Of a stretch of 64,000 nucleotides of DNA, positions 46,501 through 59,520 are shown in pieces. Source of the stretch: Strongyloides papillosus (lineage: Eukaryota > Nematoda > Chromadorea > Rhabditida > Strongyloididae); NCBI GenBank assembly GCA_005656395.1, contig SRSI01000079.1, forward strand, positions 1,178,001 through 1,242,000, read 5' to 3'. Made by a program: the position numbers and the translations under genes. Each line of letters opens with the position of its first letter. Position 1 is the first letter of the stretch. The notes beneath the pieces were generated by a model. The model was given only the letters and a program-made list of their open reading frames with translations. It ran no database searches and was not told the origin of the DNA.

Positions 46501-49500
46501 CCAATCAACTACAGTTGTCTTAAAAGATATCAACGTCTTCAAGGCAACAATTTTAGTCTAAACCAATAAGATTAGATGTTGTTGTGACCCCAGGAACAGG
46601 ACATTTCGAGATTTTGGATGAAGATCAGGTATGTGCTAGTGGTACGATATATATACCAGATGAAACTCAACCACCATATTATGATAATATGGAGAATATT
46701 GAGACAGGCACCAATAGCTGATAGAATTGAACTTGACTCAGATGATGCTTATAAAGAGTTCCTACTTCGTGGTTACGAGTACAAAGAAGCCTTCCGTGGT
46801 ATTTATAAAGTATGTAATTCTGGTGAGAAAGGAAAATTATACTGGACTGGAAATTGGGTTACCTTCTTAGATACATTACTTCAAACATCTTTACTTGCTG
46901 AGAGAAATGATACATTACGCCTACCAACTAGAATAAGATATTTACGTATCGATCCTGTTAAACATTTAGAATCTGTAATTGACCAAGATGGTCTTCAACT
47001 TGTTGAACTTCGTAATGACATCTCAACAAATGGTTGTGTTGCTGGAGGAGTTGAATGTTGTGAGTTGACTTCTAATACCGTCGCCAGGAGAATGCAAATA
47101 TCTGGACAATTATATTTGGAGAAGGTTATGTTCGTTAAGAATGTTGATGATAACGCTTTTAATGAGTTCCCTAAGGATGCTGCAAACTTGAGATCATATA
47201 AAGATTCACTTAAAGCTTTGTTGTATGAGGGTCTCTGTAAATGGAAGAAGGCTGGTGTTCTTGATGGTTTTAAGAATGCAAAAGTATTTGATGCTATTGT
47301 GGAGGAACTTAAAAAGTCTGGAGCTAAGAGTAACAGCGAGATGACTACTAGCTACATTGAAGAATCCCAATATTCATTATATCGTACATTAAATGATATT
47401 TTCAATGAAACAACACTAAATAAAGACGATAAGGCTGAAGAGGTAGTTGTTAATAAAGTCAAATCATCTTACAAGATATTTGATAACGACAAATTATGGG
47501 CAGCAGCATTCATACACGATCGTATCATAAAGGTAGTCCATGATCTTATAGTAGAAAATTCAGCTGGCCACAAATGTAAGAGTGCTGTTGTAAATATTAG
47601 TACAACAGAAGCATTAAAATACCTCATAAAATCCATAGAGTCCCACCCATTATTAGAAGTCGACTGGACAGCTACTGGCACTAACGTCAATGAGTTAGAC
47701 GAGAACACCCTTACCCAATTAGGTGTCAACAAACAAACAATCAACTTTGATTCTCCAGACACAAAACCTGGTGATGGAAAACCATATGACTATATGGTAA
47801 TAGATAAAGTATTAAACCAAAAAGAGGATCCTGTTGCATTTATCAAGAAGTGTAGTGAATTTTTAAGAGATGACGGTTTTATTGTTGTTAATGAATATAC
47901 CAGAGATTTTGAATTCGTTTCTGGTGTTGAGTTGTTGAATGGTAGAGAGTTATCCTGTACCAAGGAGGGTGGACGTATATTTGGAGCTTTTTATACTCAT
48001 GATATGTTGGTTAAAGTTTTTGAGGAAGCTAATATGATGTTGGTTTCTTATCAGACTGATCCAAGTATGTTGACGACTATGTATGTTATTAGAAGGATAC
48101 CTAGTGAACCAAGAGATCCAGTTGTTGTTAATGTTGATGATGTTGAGAAATTTGAATGGATAGAGGATTTGAAGGTCAAGATTGAGGAGCGTCTCAGTGA
48201 ACCTGATTCAAAGACAATTTGGCTTGTCTCAGACAAGGTACGTAACAATGGTGTTGTCGGTTTAGCTTTATGCTTCCAAGAAGAGAACTTGAAAAACAAT
48301 AGATTCAGAACATTCTGTGATATTTCTGTTAAAAAATCCAACAGAACAGGACCTCCAGCTATTTCACTTACAAGCGATGAAGGTAAAAAGATTATGAAAT
48401 ATGATTTACATGCAAATAACTACAAAGATGGAGAATGGGGATGTATGAGGCATCTTCTTGTCAAAGATGATGATGCTCATGTATACAAAGAATGTGAACA
48501 TGCATTTATCAATACATTAGTCCGTGGTGATGTAGCATCATTGAAGTGGTTTGAGTCACCAAATCAATTCTATGATTACTTCCCAAATAAGACATCAACT
48601 CAAGATTTGTGTTCAGTCTACTATGCAGCTATTAACTTCCGTGATGTTATGTTGGCTTATGGTAGATTACCACCAGATGCCATCCCAGGAAACTTTGCTG
48701 ATCGTGAATGCTTACTTGGAATGGAATTCGCTGGTAGACTAAGAAATGGTAAAAGACTTATGGGAATATTACCTGCTCAAGCTTTAGCTACAACAGTTGT
48801 TGTAGATACAGACTACTCCTGGGAAGTTCCTGAAAATTGGACATTAGCTGAAGCTGCAACTGTACCTGTTGTTTATGCTACAGCATACTATGCACTTGTT
48901 ATGCGTGGACAAATCAAGAAAGGTGAACGTGTACTTATTCATGGTGGTTCTGGTGGTGTTGGTCAAGCTGCTATAGCTATTGCTTTGTCATATGGTTGTG
49001 AGGTATTTACTACAGTCGGTTCTGAGGAGAAGAAACAATTCTTGATGAAGAGATTCCCACAATTGAAGGAGAAGCACTTTGCTAGTAGTAGAAAAGCCAA
49101 TTTCGAGACTTATATTAGACGTGTCACCTGTGGAAAGGGTGTTAATGTTATTCTTAATTCCTTGGCCCAGGAGATGCTTCAAGCCTCTGTACGTTGTATA
49201 GCACAACACGGTAGATTCTTGGAGATTGGTAAAGTAGATTTATCACAAAATTCAGCACTTGGTATGGCTGTATTCTTGAAGAATGTAACTTTCCACGGTA
49301 TTTTACTTGACGCTATCATGGATACAACTGTTGGTTGTAAGGATGATTGGCTTCAAATATCTGATCTTCTTAAGAGAGGTATTGCAAGTGGTGTCGTCCA
49401 ACCTTTACCATATACTTCATTCTCATCTGAGAAAGCTGAAGATGCCTTCCGTTTCATGTCAGCTGGTAAACATATTGGTAAAGTTTTGATGGAAATTAGA

Positions 49501-51507
49501 AAAGAGGAATCTGAAAAAGTATGTGTACCAAAACCAATAAAAGTCAAAGCTATATGCAGAAGTTTATGTAACCCAACACATTCATATCTCATCACAGGTG
49601 GATTAGGTGGTTTCGGTTTGGAATTAGCACAATGGTTAATCAATCGTGGTGCCAGGAATATTGTATTAACTTCAAGATCAGGAATAAGAACAGGATACCA
49701 GGCACGTTGTGTACACTTCTGGAGAAGGAGTGGTGTTAATGTTTTGATATCAACACTTAATATTTATAACGAATCCGAGACATACTCATTGATACAACAA
49801 TGTCAAGAACTTGGACCAGTTGGTGGTATCTTCCATCTTGCTATGGTATTGCGTGATTGCCTATTCGAGAATCAGAATGTGAAAAACTTCCGTGACTCAG
49901 CTGAGGCTAAATATTATGGTACAATGAATTTAGATAACGTTTCAAGGAAATTAGTTTCTAATGATACATTACGTTGGTTTGTTGTATTCTCATCAATCTC
50001 CGCTGGACGTGGTAATGCCGGTCAAACAAATTATGGTTGGTCCAACTCAACTATGGAACGTATGATTGAACAAAGAAGAGAGGATGGATACCCTGGTATA
50101 GCTGTTCAATGGGGAGCCATTGGTGATGTTGGCGTTATCCTCGAGAATATGGGTGATAATAATACTATTGTCGGTGGTACACTTCCACAACGTATGCCAT
50201 CATGTTTGGCTACATTTGACTTGTTCTTATCATGGAACCACTCAATTGTATCTTCATATATTAAGGCTGATAATGTTAATAAGAAGTCATCTGGTAGTGG
50301 TAACCTCCTCCAAACTATAGCACACATTCTTGGAGTTAATGATATATCACAATTGAATCCAGACACCAATCTTGGTGATTTAGGTTTAGATTCATTGATG
50401 GGTGTTGAAATTAAACAGGCACTTGAGAGAGATTATGATATTGTATTGTCTATGAAGGATATCCGTACATTGACATTGAATAAACTTCAACAAATGGCTG
50501 AGAACGGTGGAAATGGTGGTGATGAGAAGTTTGTAACTACAGAACAAGATTTAATGAATGAAAAGAGTAAGGATGCAGAAAATAACACCGTTGAGGCATT
50601 GGAGAAACAACTTAATCAATTATTCAAATTAAGAGTTGATGTCAATGACTTAGAACCAGAGGAGATACTTATTAAATGTAATAAAGTTGAAGAAGGACCA
50701 AAGGTATTCTTCTTACATTCTATTGAAGGTATTGCAACACCATTAATGAATGTTATGAAGAAATGTTCATACCCAGCATATTGTTTCCAGGCAACAAAGG
50801 ATGTTCCAATAGATTCAATTGAGAGTGTAGCTGATAAATACATAACAGAGATGAAAAAAGTCCAACCCCAAGGACCATGGAGATTGGTTGGTTATTCCTA
50901 TGGTGCATGTATAGCATTTGAAATGGCCACAAAACTCCAACAGACGGATGGTGAGAATGCCGTTGAGAGATTAATATTATTAGATGGTTCACATTTGTAC
51001 ATGCAAACATATAGAGATGTCTATCGTAAGGCATTCGGAGTTACCGGAGATACATTAATTAACAACCCATTATTCGAGACAGAAATCTTAGTAGCATTAA
51101 CATTCCGTTTCGCTAATGTAGATTACAAAAAATACCGCATGGAGTTGTTACAATTACCCAGTTTTAAAGCAAGAATCCAGAAGGTTGTTGATACAGTCAT
51201 GACAACTGGATTGTTTAAATCCCCAGACACAATACAATTCGCCTGTGAGGCAATGCGTTCCAAATTTATAATGGCTGATAAATATAGACCAGTAAGGAAA
51301 TTCAATGGACATATAACATTAATCAGAGCTGAACAGGGTGCAGCACGTGAGGAGGATGTTGGTTCGGATTACGGAATCAGTCAAGTATCCATGGATAGTC
51401 AGGTGTTTGTTGTACCAGGAGACCACGATACATTTGTACAAGGCAAAAATTCATCAAAGACAATTGAACTTATTAATACGTTAGTTGAAAAATCATATCA
51501 AAAATAG
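43538..51507 (+). CDS. fasn-1: Type I fatty acid synthase (with four apparent frameshifts in the DH region)
   Basis: Cytosolic multidomain enzyme making palmitate from acetyl-CoA, malonyl-CoA and NADPH. Exon 1 is 43538-43615 (26 codons), intron 82 nt (GTAAGT...TATAG), exon 2 is 43698-51507. Ketosynthase: Cys203 in DTACSSS, His335 in ECHGTGT, His375 in NMGHAE. Malonyl/acetyltransferase: GHSTGE, Ser630. Dehydratase: HxxxGxxxxP near 46411-46440. A pseudo-methyltransferase region follows, then enoylreductase (GGSGGVGQAA near 48941), ketoreductase (LITGGLGGFG near 49590; catalytic NAGQTNYG), acyl carrier (phosphopantetheine Ser, codon 50392-50394, GLDSLMG) and thioesterase (GYSYG, Ser codon 50896-50898; His in GDHDT). 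The frame shifts by +1 near 46300-46322, 46411-46424, 46552-46562 and 46700-46710. With four bases discounted the length is exactly divisible by three and gives about 2,627 residues, the usual nematode size. AATAAA at about 51568. Confidence 0.95.
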
Positions 51508-51780
51508 AGTTAAACAAAAATACTATATATATTTATATATATATGAAGAATAATTAAAAGATAAAAAATAAAGAAAAAACAATTTTTCAAAATTTTACTT
51601 ATAATTACTTTTTGGTATTTGGAATGTTTTCTTTAATAATTAAGACAAAAATGGGAAAGAGATTTACTAGTTTTTTTTGCTGACACCAAAAAATACCAAT
51701 AAATTTTTACCATTTCTTTGTTACCATTTTTTTATATATTCATTTTATTTAATATATAGTTATTTTTAATAAAAAAAATT

Positions 51781-54700
51781 TTAATAGTTAAAGTTTCTTC
51801 TGACTTTTATTTCTGCTTTGTAACTTGTTGCTGAAATTACCGATTCTCGGGAACTGTTTGATGTCATGCTGTTTTTACGGCCTCTGTTTGTGTTGGGGCC
51901 TAAGCCGTAATTTGAGGAGTGATCGGGATCCTTTGGTGCTATCTCCTCGGACTCCTCCGCCACTAAGGGTGCCTTCCTTTTGGAGTATGTGTTCATGAAT
52001 TTTTCTTTGTACACCTTTTCAAGATCACTCTCCGATGGTTTTGATTCTTTCTCCGTTGTAATGGTATTCAATTTAGGTATCTTCGATTCTTTACTCTCAT
52101 TCACCTTCTCATTCTTCAAAATAACACTCTTAACATTATTCATATCCTCTGGTGGTGTAAAAACACCCCCATAAGAAACATTATCATAATAAGAACGTTG
52201 TATTGACTCACCACCAGGTTCTTTAGGTGGTAAAGGCTTAGGTACCCTCTTCAAAACAACATTATTACCCTTACCCTCAGCATTCTTATCATTACTACTA
52301 TTAACGATATCACTTGTATCACCGACTTCAACTAAATGGATAATTTGTTTAGATAGATCTGGTGGTTCAAAATAACCTGAAGCAGAGCGAATGAAAGGTT
52401 TTTCTTGATTCTGTTTTGTTGTTGATGTCGTTGCCGGTGTTGGTATATTACTATTCGTTTGATCAGTATTTTTTTTAATTGAATGACATGAAGTGACTGA
52501 ATTGGAGCGTGATGGAGATACATTTCCAGGTGGTGGTTTTTGTGCATTTGGTGAAAGTGAGGATTTTGTGGATATTCTTGAGTTGTGGGAGGGGTTTGGA
52601 GAACCAGAGATTGTTGATAAGCGCCTGTGGTATTCGTATTCTGAGTCTGGAGATGTTGTTGAGGTATCCTCTAATAGAACCATCTGAATAACTTTTTTCT
52701 TCTTCTTCTTATACTCTTTCTTAGATAATGATGGTGTTATTGAATTTGGTGATAGATACTCTTTATCCACCTTATCTCCCTCCACCAATTTTTCATTCTT
52801 AACACCTTTCACCACCTTATTATGTTTACTATCCTCCTCAGAGGATAATAATTCATCATTCCTTACTATATTACCTCCTACAAAAGATGAATGAGTAATG
52901 TTATAATTATTAATATGATAAGCATTATGTGAAAGCATATAACAACTGTCTTGAGTACCGGTATTAATTAGGGAATGATAAAAAATAGAATGCGTATGTG
53001 GATTGATAGCAAAAAACTCTTTCTCACCTATCTCTGTTGTTAGTTTACTGGTTTCACCACCCTCACCATCGTATGCTCGGTCGTTGATGGATGTTTCTAC
53101 TTTTTTCTTTTTGTTTGCCTCTTCTTTTGTTGGTGAGGTGGTGTTGCTGTTGTGGAGGTTGTGTAGTGAGGCGATTGGACTGTCTTCTGCATGTAAACGT
53201 GACATGCTACCGTATAGACAGCCGACAGTTATGTCTCTTTCGTAACTGGAGATGTCTCTTTTTCGTGCTAATGCCTCCGCTTTTAGAGCTCTTTTGACGG
53301 ATTCTGGGAGGTTTAGTGATGCAGCATCGAATTGGTATTCATCTTCTGATGAGTTGTCCTCCAATAAATAAACATTCGCTCCAAGTGTCTCATCAAAATA
53401 GATAGACTTCTCAACATTAGGACCAAGAACAAAGGGTTGCTTGAGATAAGGATCGTCATTGTTATAATCACTAAACTCTTTTTGCAATTCTCTTGATACT
53501 TCTAAAGATGAATCCACATGGCTGGGTGGTAAATCATCTTTATTCCTAATTATGGTTACGGCTGTTAATGTGGAAGGTATTTCCTCATCAGAGTACAAGG
53601 AATCATCAAAATTACCCCCAATTCTGAAGTCATAGTGTTTGTCGCCATCCAACCTTCTTGAGATTTCGTTTATAACAACTTGATCAGAGAATGTTACACT
53701 TTTCCTTGACATACTTGAATTTTTGCTTTGTTCACTGTTAATAGAAACTTTCCTTCTATTTTTGTAGTTATCACTTATTTGGAGGGTTGTATTAGGATAT
53801 TCACTGTTATCATTTACCTGTAAATGTGTCTTATCTTCTGATGGTGAAGTAATTGACTTCTCATTATTTTTTACTCTTAATTTGCTATCATCGTCATTAT
53901 TTGCATGTTTATCATCCTTCAAAGACAAATCGAATTCATCTCTAATAGACTGATAAATATTTTCACCATCATAAACTTCACTATCCCTCCTATTTTTATC
54001 ATCCTTCTTATGTTTAACGGGACATTTCTGTTGATTAGGCAATTTCTCCCAAACTTTCTCTTTTATTCCAGTTTTCCCTTCACTATCTCTGTACCAGGCA
54101 GGTGATAACAAGATGGATGATGTCATTTCATCACTATCCTTCCTTGACACCACTTTACTCCTCTTATCTTCATCATTCTTCATTAATAACTCATCATTTT
54201 CATGTGAAACTTCAATGTTATTTCCTTTTTCGTTTTCTTTTTTTGTTTCTTTGGTCCCATCATTGTTATGACACTCTTTGGATGTTCCTTCACTAAATTG
54301 TGGATTATTAATTCTATTTGCAAGTGCTTGTTTTAATAAAATATTGCTTGAAGTTTTTGAGGATGGCTTATTGTATGGTACATTTAATCCTTTAACATTA
54401 GTTGTAATACTTTTTATAGCTGTTTCTGATGTTGATGGGGGTACTAAAAATGATTATCAGTTATATAATCACATATGTGTTTAAAGATATTTTAATCTTT
54501 AGTTCTTTTTTAAAGATAATAAAAGTTTATGATTAAAGAGATAACAAACCTGGTGCCCGGTTTCCGCCATATATTGGTGTTTTAAGTGACTTGTGTTCTG
54601 AGGATGGGTATTTATTTGAGGATTCTCCACCAGTTATATTGGCCCGGAAACTAAAATGAGATGGAAGATAAAAGGAAAAGATTAGCATATATGATATAAT

Positions 54701-55843
54701 ATTTTAAAACCCCTACCAATCAATTTCATCTTTTGCTAAGAACTGTTCTCTATTCTTTTTAGAGCAAGTATTTTTACAAAAAAATATCTGTTCAACACAC
54801 TGCATATAGGAGAAGGATGATATTTAAACATAAAATATGTAAAAAATTGCAAAGAAATAAATAACTAAAATAATAATACATTAATTATTTTGTCAACAAC
54901 AAACACCACCACCAATGCCACAAAATGTATAAATATATATATAACAATATTTATAGGTTTTTAAACTTTTACAGATATAATAAATAGGTAGTAATAATAA
55001 AAATAAATTTATAAATAATTAAAATACAATAAGAAGGTATTAACAATATTACAACTTTAACACTACAACCTATTCTATCATCTTAACATTTTGATTAACT
55101 TGTGATAAAGTGATTTATCCTACCGCTACATCCACTAAAGTTTTTATCATTTTCCTATACTAAGGAATTATTATTGCTAATATTAATATACATTTTAACC
55201 ATCCTAGCCAGAGGTCAGAGAGATATTATATAGTTTGGAATGGAAAGGGTAATTTTGTGATATCACATTACAGTCTCCATTCTTCATTAGTTTTGATTTC
55301 TTATAATAAATGAGTGTATATTAAAACTAATTATATAGATCAATTAATAATAAAATACCACAAAAAATAATTTTTAACAAACTATTCACTTTATTTAATT
55401 ACTTTATTATAGCTATAAAACAAATGCCGTAAAATGTTTAATTTAAAAAAACATATAATATCTCCATTTATCTGTAAATCATATGACAACTAAATGATAA
55501 ATGAAATAAAAGATATAAAAAAACTTTTTTTTCTATTAAATAACAATAATAAAAAAAGGATCTCACAATTATGAAAGGACAAAATAAGATAATAAGACAT
55601 ATTATAACAAAGAATCATATTACATCTATATTTTATATGAGATACAATAAAATTATTAAATTTAAAATAAAAATTTAGACAAAGGAGAATTAACTTTTTA
55701 AATAAAATGATATCGTTTTACCTTTCATTATCATCCTCATCCAATGAATCAGGTAAATAAATATAATGTGGTTTATCGAGAAAGGTAACTCTCTTCTGAT
55801 TTTTCTTATGTAGACAGGGACTATTTTTGATGAAGGAAAACAT
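51781..55843 (-). CDS. Large charged, mostly disordered protein with RVxF-like motifs
   Basis: Not assigned to a family. Three exons: 55843-55722, 54650-54550 and 54443-51781; introns 1,071 and 106 nt; phases agree and the product is 961 residues. It has no signal peptide or membrane helix. The sequence is rich in Ser, Asp, Glu, Lys and Asn, with polybasic patches (KKEYKKKKKK), a proline stretch (KPLPPKEPGGE) and a more ordered-looking stretch around SLNLPESVKRALKAEALARK. KRVTF (residues 17-21) and KSVTF (322-326) fit the RVxF docking consensus for protein phosphatase 1, so a PP1-regulatory or scaffold role is possible but unproven. The C-terminus KAEIKVRRNFNY looks conserved. Converges on FAS with 273 bp between stop codons. 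A short open stretch at 54717-54785 could be an extra cassette exon in the first intron but is not needed for phase. Confidence 0.75.
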
Positions 55844-56484
55844 TAGGATGTTAAATGTTTATTTGTAGTAATAATAATAGTAATAAAATGTTAAATATAC
55901 TAGAAAAATAGTTGAAATAAGTATAAGTGAGTGTATGGGTAAAAAAAGATTTTTCTTCAAGTTAAAGAATGATAAGGAAAATGATAGTTAAGGAGGAAAA
56001 GATTTTCAATATGAATGTTTTGAATGTAATAATAGATATTACTATAGTTAAAGTTTCCTATTCTAGTTAAATCTTTTTTAACTTTATTTTATTCTTAATA
56101 AGATGTATAACTGTGTCTTTTATATATTTATTTCATAGTGATGTCCTTAACGAAATTTTAAGGATGAGATTTGAATAGAATATCTATCTTAAGAATATCC
56201 ATTATGAACTAATAATATTTATTTTTATAAACAAACATTTTAATTCTATTTCCTCTTTTATTATTGTTTTCTATAACAATAATATTCCTCAAAACACACC
56301 ACTAAATGGGTATTAAAATGCAAAAAAGTGTTTATTAAATAGAAGCAAAAAAGATTGTATACAAAAATAATTAAATATGTTCTTTATCACTTTTTAAATA
56401 GCAGTATTCCCAAAAAACAACATGAAAGATTGGTAATAATATTTAAAATTAAATTTATTTTTTAATTTATATTTCTAATCAAAT
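55844..56484. other. Intergenic region
   Basis: AT-rich, with the presumed promoter of the 961-aa gene and the 3' end of the 52-aa ORF (AATAAA on the minus strand near 56460). Nothing else seen. Confidence 0.45.
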
Positions 56485-56643
56485 TTACCCTTGATAGGCT
56501 TGTTGTTTCATTCCATTTCCCTGAGATACATTCAAACCACCAGGTGGTGGTGTTCCAGTTGTGTTTTGGACCCAATCCGGATACTTATACATACAACATG
56601 ATCGTATCTTCTTTGTTACTGGCACCGGTTCACTAGACAACAT
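56485..56643 (-). CDS. Small conserved-looking protein, 52 aa
   Basis: Unrecognised. A complete Met-to-stop frame below common size cut-offs. It contains VPVTKKIRSCCMYKYPDWVQ, then a Pro/Gly stretch (GTPPPGGLNVS) and a polar C-terminus. Codon and residue composition (two adjacent Cys, Trp, Pro/Gly) is far from the Lys/Asn/Ile/Phe-rich look of random frames in this AT-rich DNA, and an AATAAA lies just downstream. It lies in the gap between the stomatin gene and the 961-aa gene, on the same strand as both. It could instead be an alternative terminal exon. No function suggested. Confidence 0.55.
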   Translation of the reverse strand: MLSSEPVPVTKKIRSCCMYKYPDWVQNTTGTPPPGGLNVSQGNGMKQQAYQG

Positions 56644-56921
56644 TTTTAATAAAATTTTTTTAATATATAAAGCAATTTAAAAAATAAGTAAATAAAAATA
56701 AATATTATCTTAAATATTTCATTTATTATACATTTTTCTACAATTACATGTATTTTGATGGTTAAAAAATTAAATAAAATTTAAAATAAGTAAAAAATAA
56801 ATTTCTTTTCTTAAAGAAATATTTTATATTAACTTAATGTTAATATACTCCTACATTAGAATGTTTTTAATATGAATTATGGAAAATATATTTAAGCATA
56901 TGTAAAAGATATTTTTTTGTG

Positions 56922-58692
56922 TCAAGCTGACTCCTCTAACTGATGTCTCTTGGTTGATGTTGATTGTGTTCTAAAAAAGCAAAAAAAAATTTAAAAAAAA
57001 GCAAAAGGGATGTAAATATAATTATGGGGTATTAAAATAGTAATATAATATAAACAAAAAAAACCCAGGCAAGAGAAGACAAAAAAAACTTACGGTTTCG
57101 GTGTCGGTTTAGTTAAAAAACTACTCAATAAGTCAATAGGAAATGGAAAAATAATTGTTGAATTTTTCTCTGCACTAATACTGTTAAGTGTTTGTAGATA
57201 TCTTAATTGTAATGCACTGGGACTTTCAGCTATAACTTCAGCAGCCTCCTTTAAGGCTCTTGATGCTTTTTTTTCACCTTCAGCAACGATGACTTTAGCT
57301 CTAGCTTCCCTGGCTGCCTCAGCTTCTGCTGCCATGGCTCTTTGTAACTGAACTGGGAGACGGACATCTTTTACCTCGACACGTTCTACTTTCACACCCC
57401 ATGGTTCTGTTGCTTCATCTAACGTTGATTGCATCTGGAGGGATATTGCTTCACGGTCTGATAACATTTCTGCTAGTGTTTTTGTACCTAAGATGTTTCT
57501 TAATGTTGTTTGAGCTAGGAGTTTTGTTGATCTTGAACAATCTTCGACATTTGTTACACTTATCGTTGCATTTGATATTCTATAAAAAAAATTATTAAAT
57601 AAAAAATAAAACTTTTATTTACCTAAAATATACAACAGCATCAACAGCAACAGTAACAGAATCCTTAGACAAAATCTCTTGTGGCGGTACCTCAAAAGAC
57701 AGTACACGAAGATCAACCTTTCGATATGTATCAATACATGGAACAATAAAAAAAATTCCTGGACCTTTAGCACCACCGGGCATCAATCTACCAAGTCTAA
57801 AGATGACAGCCCTTTCATACTCCTGAACAACCTTTATACACATACAAGCCGAAATCGGTAATGTAAGGAAGATAAGTATATATGAAAGTATTGTTAATAT
57901 CCAACCACATATTCCAAATTCATTTTGAATGTTAGCTGAAAATTTTATTATAAAAATAATTTGTGATAAGTTAATTAGTTTTTGATTTATATTTAAAGGA
58001 AGGGACAAAAAAAGGGCAATTGTTTTATATTTTTAAACTTTTAAAATTGAAAAAAAAAGTAAAGCATCATATGAAGGCTCACCTTCATTATCACCATCAT
58101 CCCTTTGTATATCATATTCTTTCCTGATATCATATATGTTTAAACCACCATTCTCTTTATTTTTATCTCTATCATAATTAATAATATCATTAGGATTAGG
58201 GTTATCTTTATTATTTTTATCATCATCACATTCTTTAGGAATGACTTTATTATCACTTCTATTACCACCATCCCAACTGGAGAGGATACTGGAAGTATCC
58301 AGTCCAGGAATACTTTTTAAAACTTTATCCTCTTCATGGACGTGTTGTAGGGTTTCTAAAGCTGCGGCTTCTAAATCATTAGAAGAATCTGATAGTGTTC
58401 CCTCATCATGATCATGTCCTGTGTATGTGACAGAGTTTGACATCTCACTAATAGGTCTATTATACACTTGATTTCCCAATTGTTTTAATGATGCCTTTGA
58501 ACTTGATTTTGATAACATTTCTATAGTAACAAAAAAATAATTAGCAAACTTTAAGATAGATTAAAATAGAACAAAATAAATATAATGTCCTCTAAACTTA
58601 CCATTCGTTGATAGTGGTATAGAAGTGATAATGGCATTGGAAGAATTTATTGATACAATAGAATTCCTCACGTTATTATTGATAGCTGTCAT
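56922..58692 (-). CDS. Stomatin/prohibitin-family membrane protein, MEC-2/STO type
   Basis: Integral inner-leaflet membrane scaffold that binds cholesterol and regulates ion channels (in C. elegans MEC-2 works with DEG/ENaC touch channels). Five exons: 58692-58602, 58520-58083, 57935-57623, 57579-57094 and 56970-56922. All phases agree; product 458 residues. Residues 1-176 are a polar, Asp/Asn-rich N-terminal extension. A hydrophobic hairpin begins at GICGWILTIL (about 184-212) and includes the conserved Pro203. The SPFH domain follows: VVQEYERAVIFRLGRL, CIDTYRKVDLRVLSFEVPPQ, VTVAVDAVVYFRISNATISV, LPVQLQRAMAAEAEAAREAR and LQTLNSISAEKNSTIIFPFP. The last exon adds TQSTSTKRHQLEESA; reading through its upstream donor would end falsely at 57090. 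Which nematode paralogue (mec-2, sto-2, sto-4) it matches cannot be settled by eye. Confidence 0.93.
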
Positions 58693-59520
58693 TTTAAGTG
58701 TATATTGTTTTAATGGTAAATGTTTTAAAGTTGGTGGAAGTAAAAAAAAAATGATGTGTGATGAGATAAGTTGATGAATATTTAATTTTTTATTTCTTAA
58801 ACTATTTTGACTTCTTTTTTTGTGTAAGTTTAAGAAATGATTAAAGTATAGTAATAATTCATCAGTCTTTTTAGAGATAATGGAGAGTGATAGTGTATTT
58901 GAAATATAGTGAAAGGCGATATTGCGCCTCTTCCTTTTTTGGAATTGATGAGGGAGTTAGAAAAAAATTAAAGTTTATTGCCTTTTTATAAAAGGAGATA
59001 TTCTTATTGGTTATTGTATATATATATATTATCTTGTTATTGTGAGTTCAAAAATGAAAATAAATGTTATTCTTCCCTTTATAAAGATATATTATGTATT
59101 CATGAAATGATAATTATAAAGTTTCCAAATCATTATGTATGTAAAAAGAAAAGAGATGATGGCATTTCCTCGTTCTTCAAACCTTCATTTTATATCTTTA
59201 TTACATCTTAAGGATAGTCAAGAAGTATCCCCTTCTCATTTATTATGAATCATTATATTGTTTTATTCATTTAAAAATAGATAAATATAGTGATAAATAA
59301 AGAGATGGTTTTGTCTTAGATATTTTAATAAATGATTTTAGATTGATGTTAAATAAAATATTAATGAAAAATAGTACATATTTTTAGGTTTTTAAATACC
59401 TAAATACAAATTTTTGGTGGAGAGAATATTTTAAACAAAGGGATGCTTTGGCAAATACAAACACCATCAATGATAACAATTTTCACCATAATTTTCAATA
59501 AATTTTTAAATAAATTTTAT
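58693..59520. other. Intergenic region
   Basis: AT-rich, probable stomatin promoter. The plus-strand frame 58978-59211 has no recognisable content and no splice context. No feature supported. Confidence 0.45.

Noticed and set aside
54717..54785. Extra exon of the 961-aa gene (reads ...KDEIDC)
   Set aside because: Its upstream side does not fit the phase of exon 1, the donor GTAGGG is poor, and direct joining of 55722 to 54650 is already in phase. It might be an alternative cassette only.
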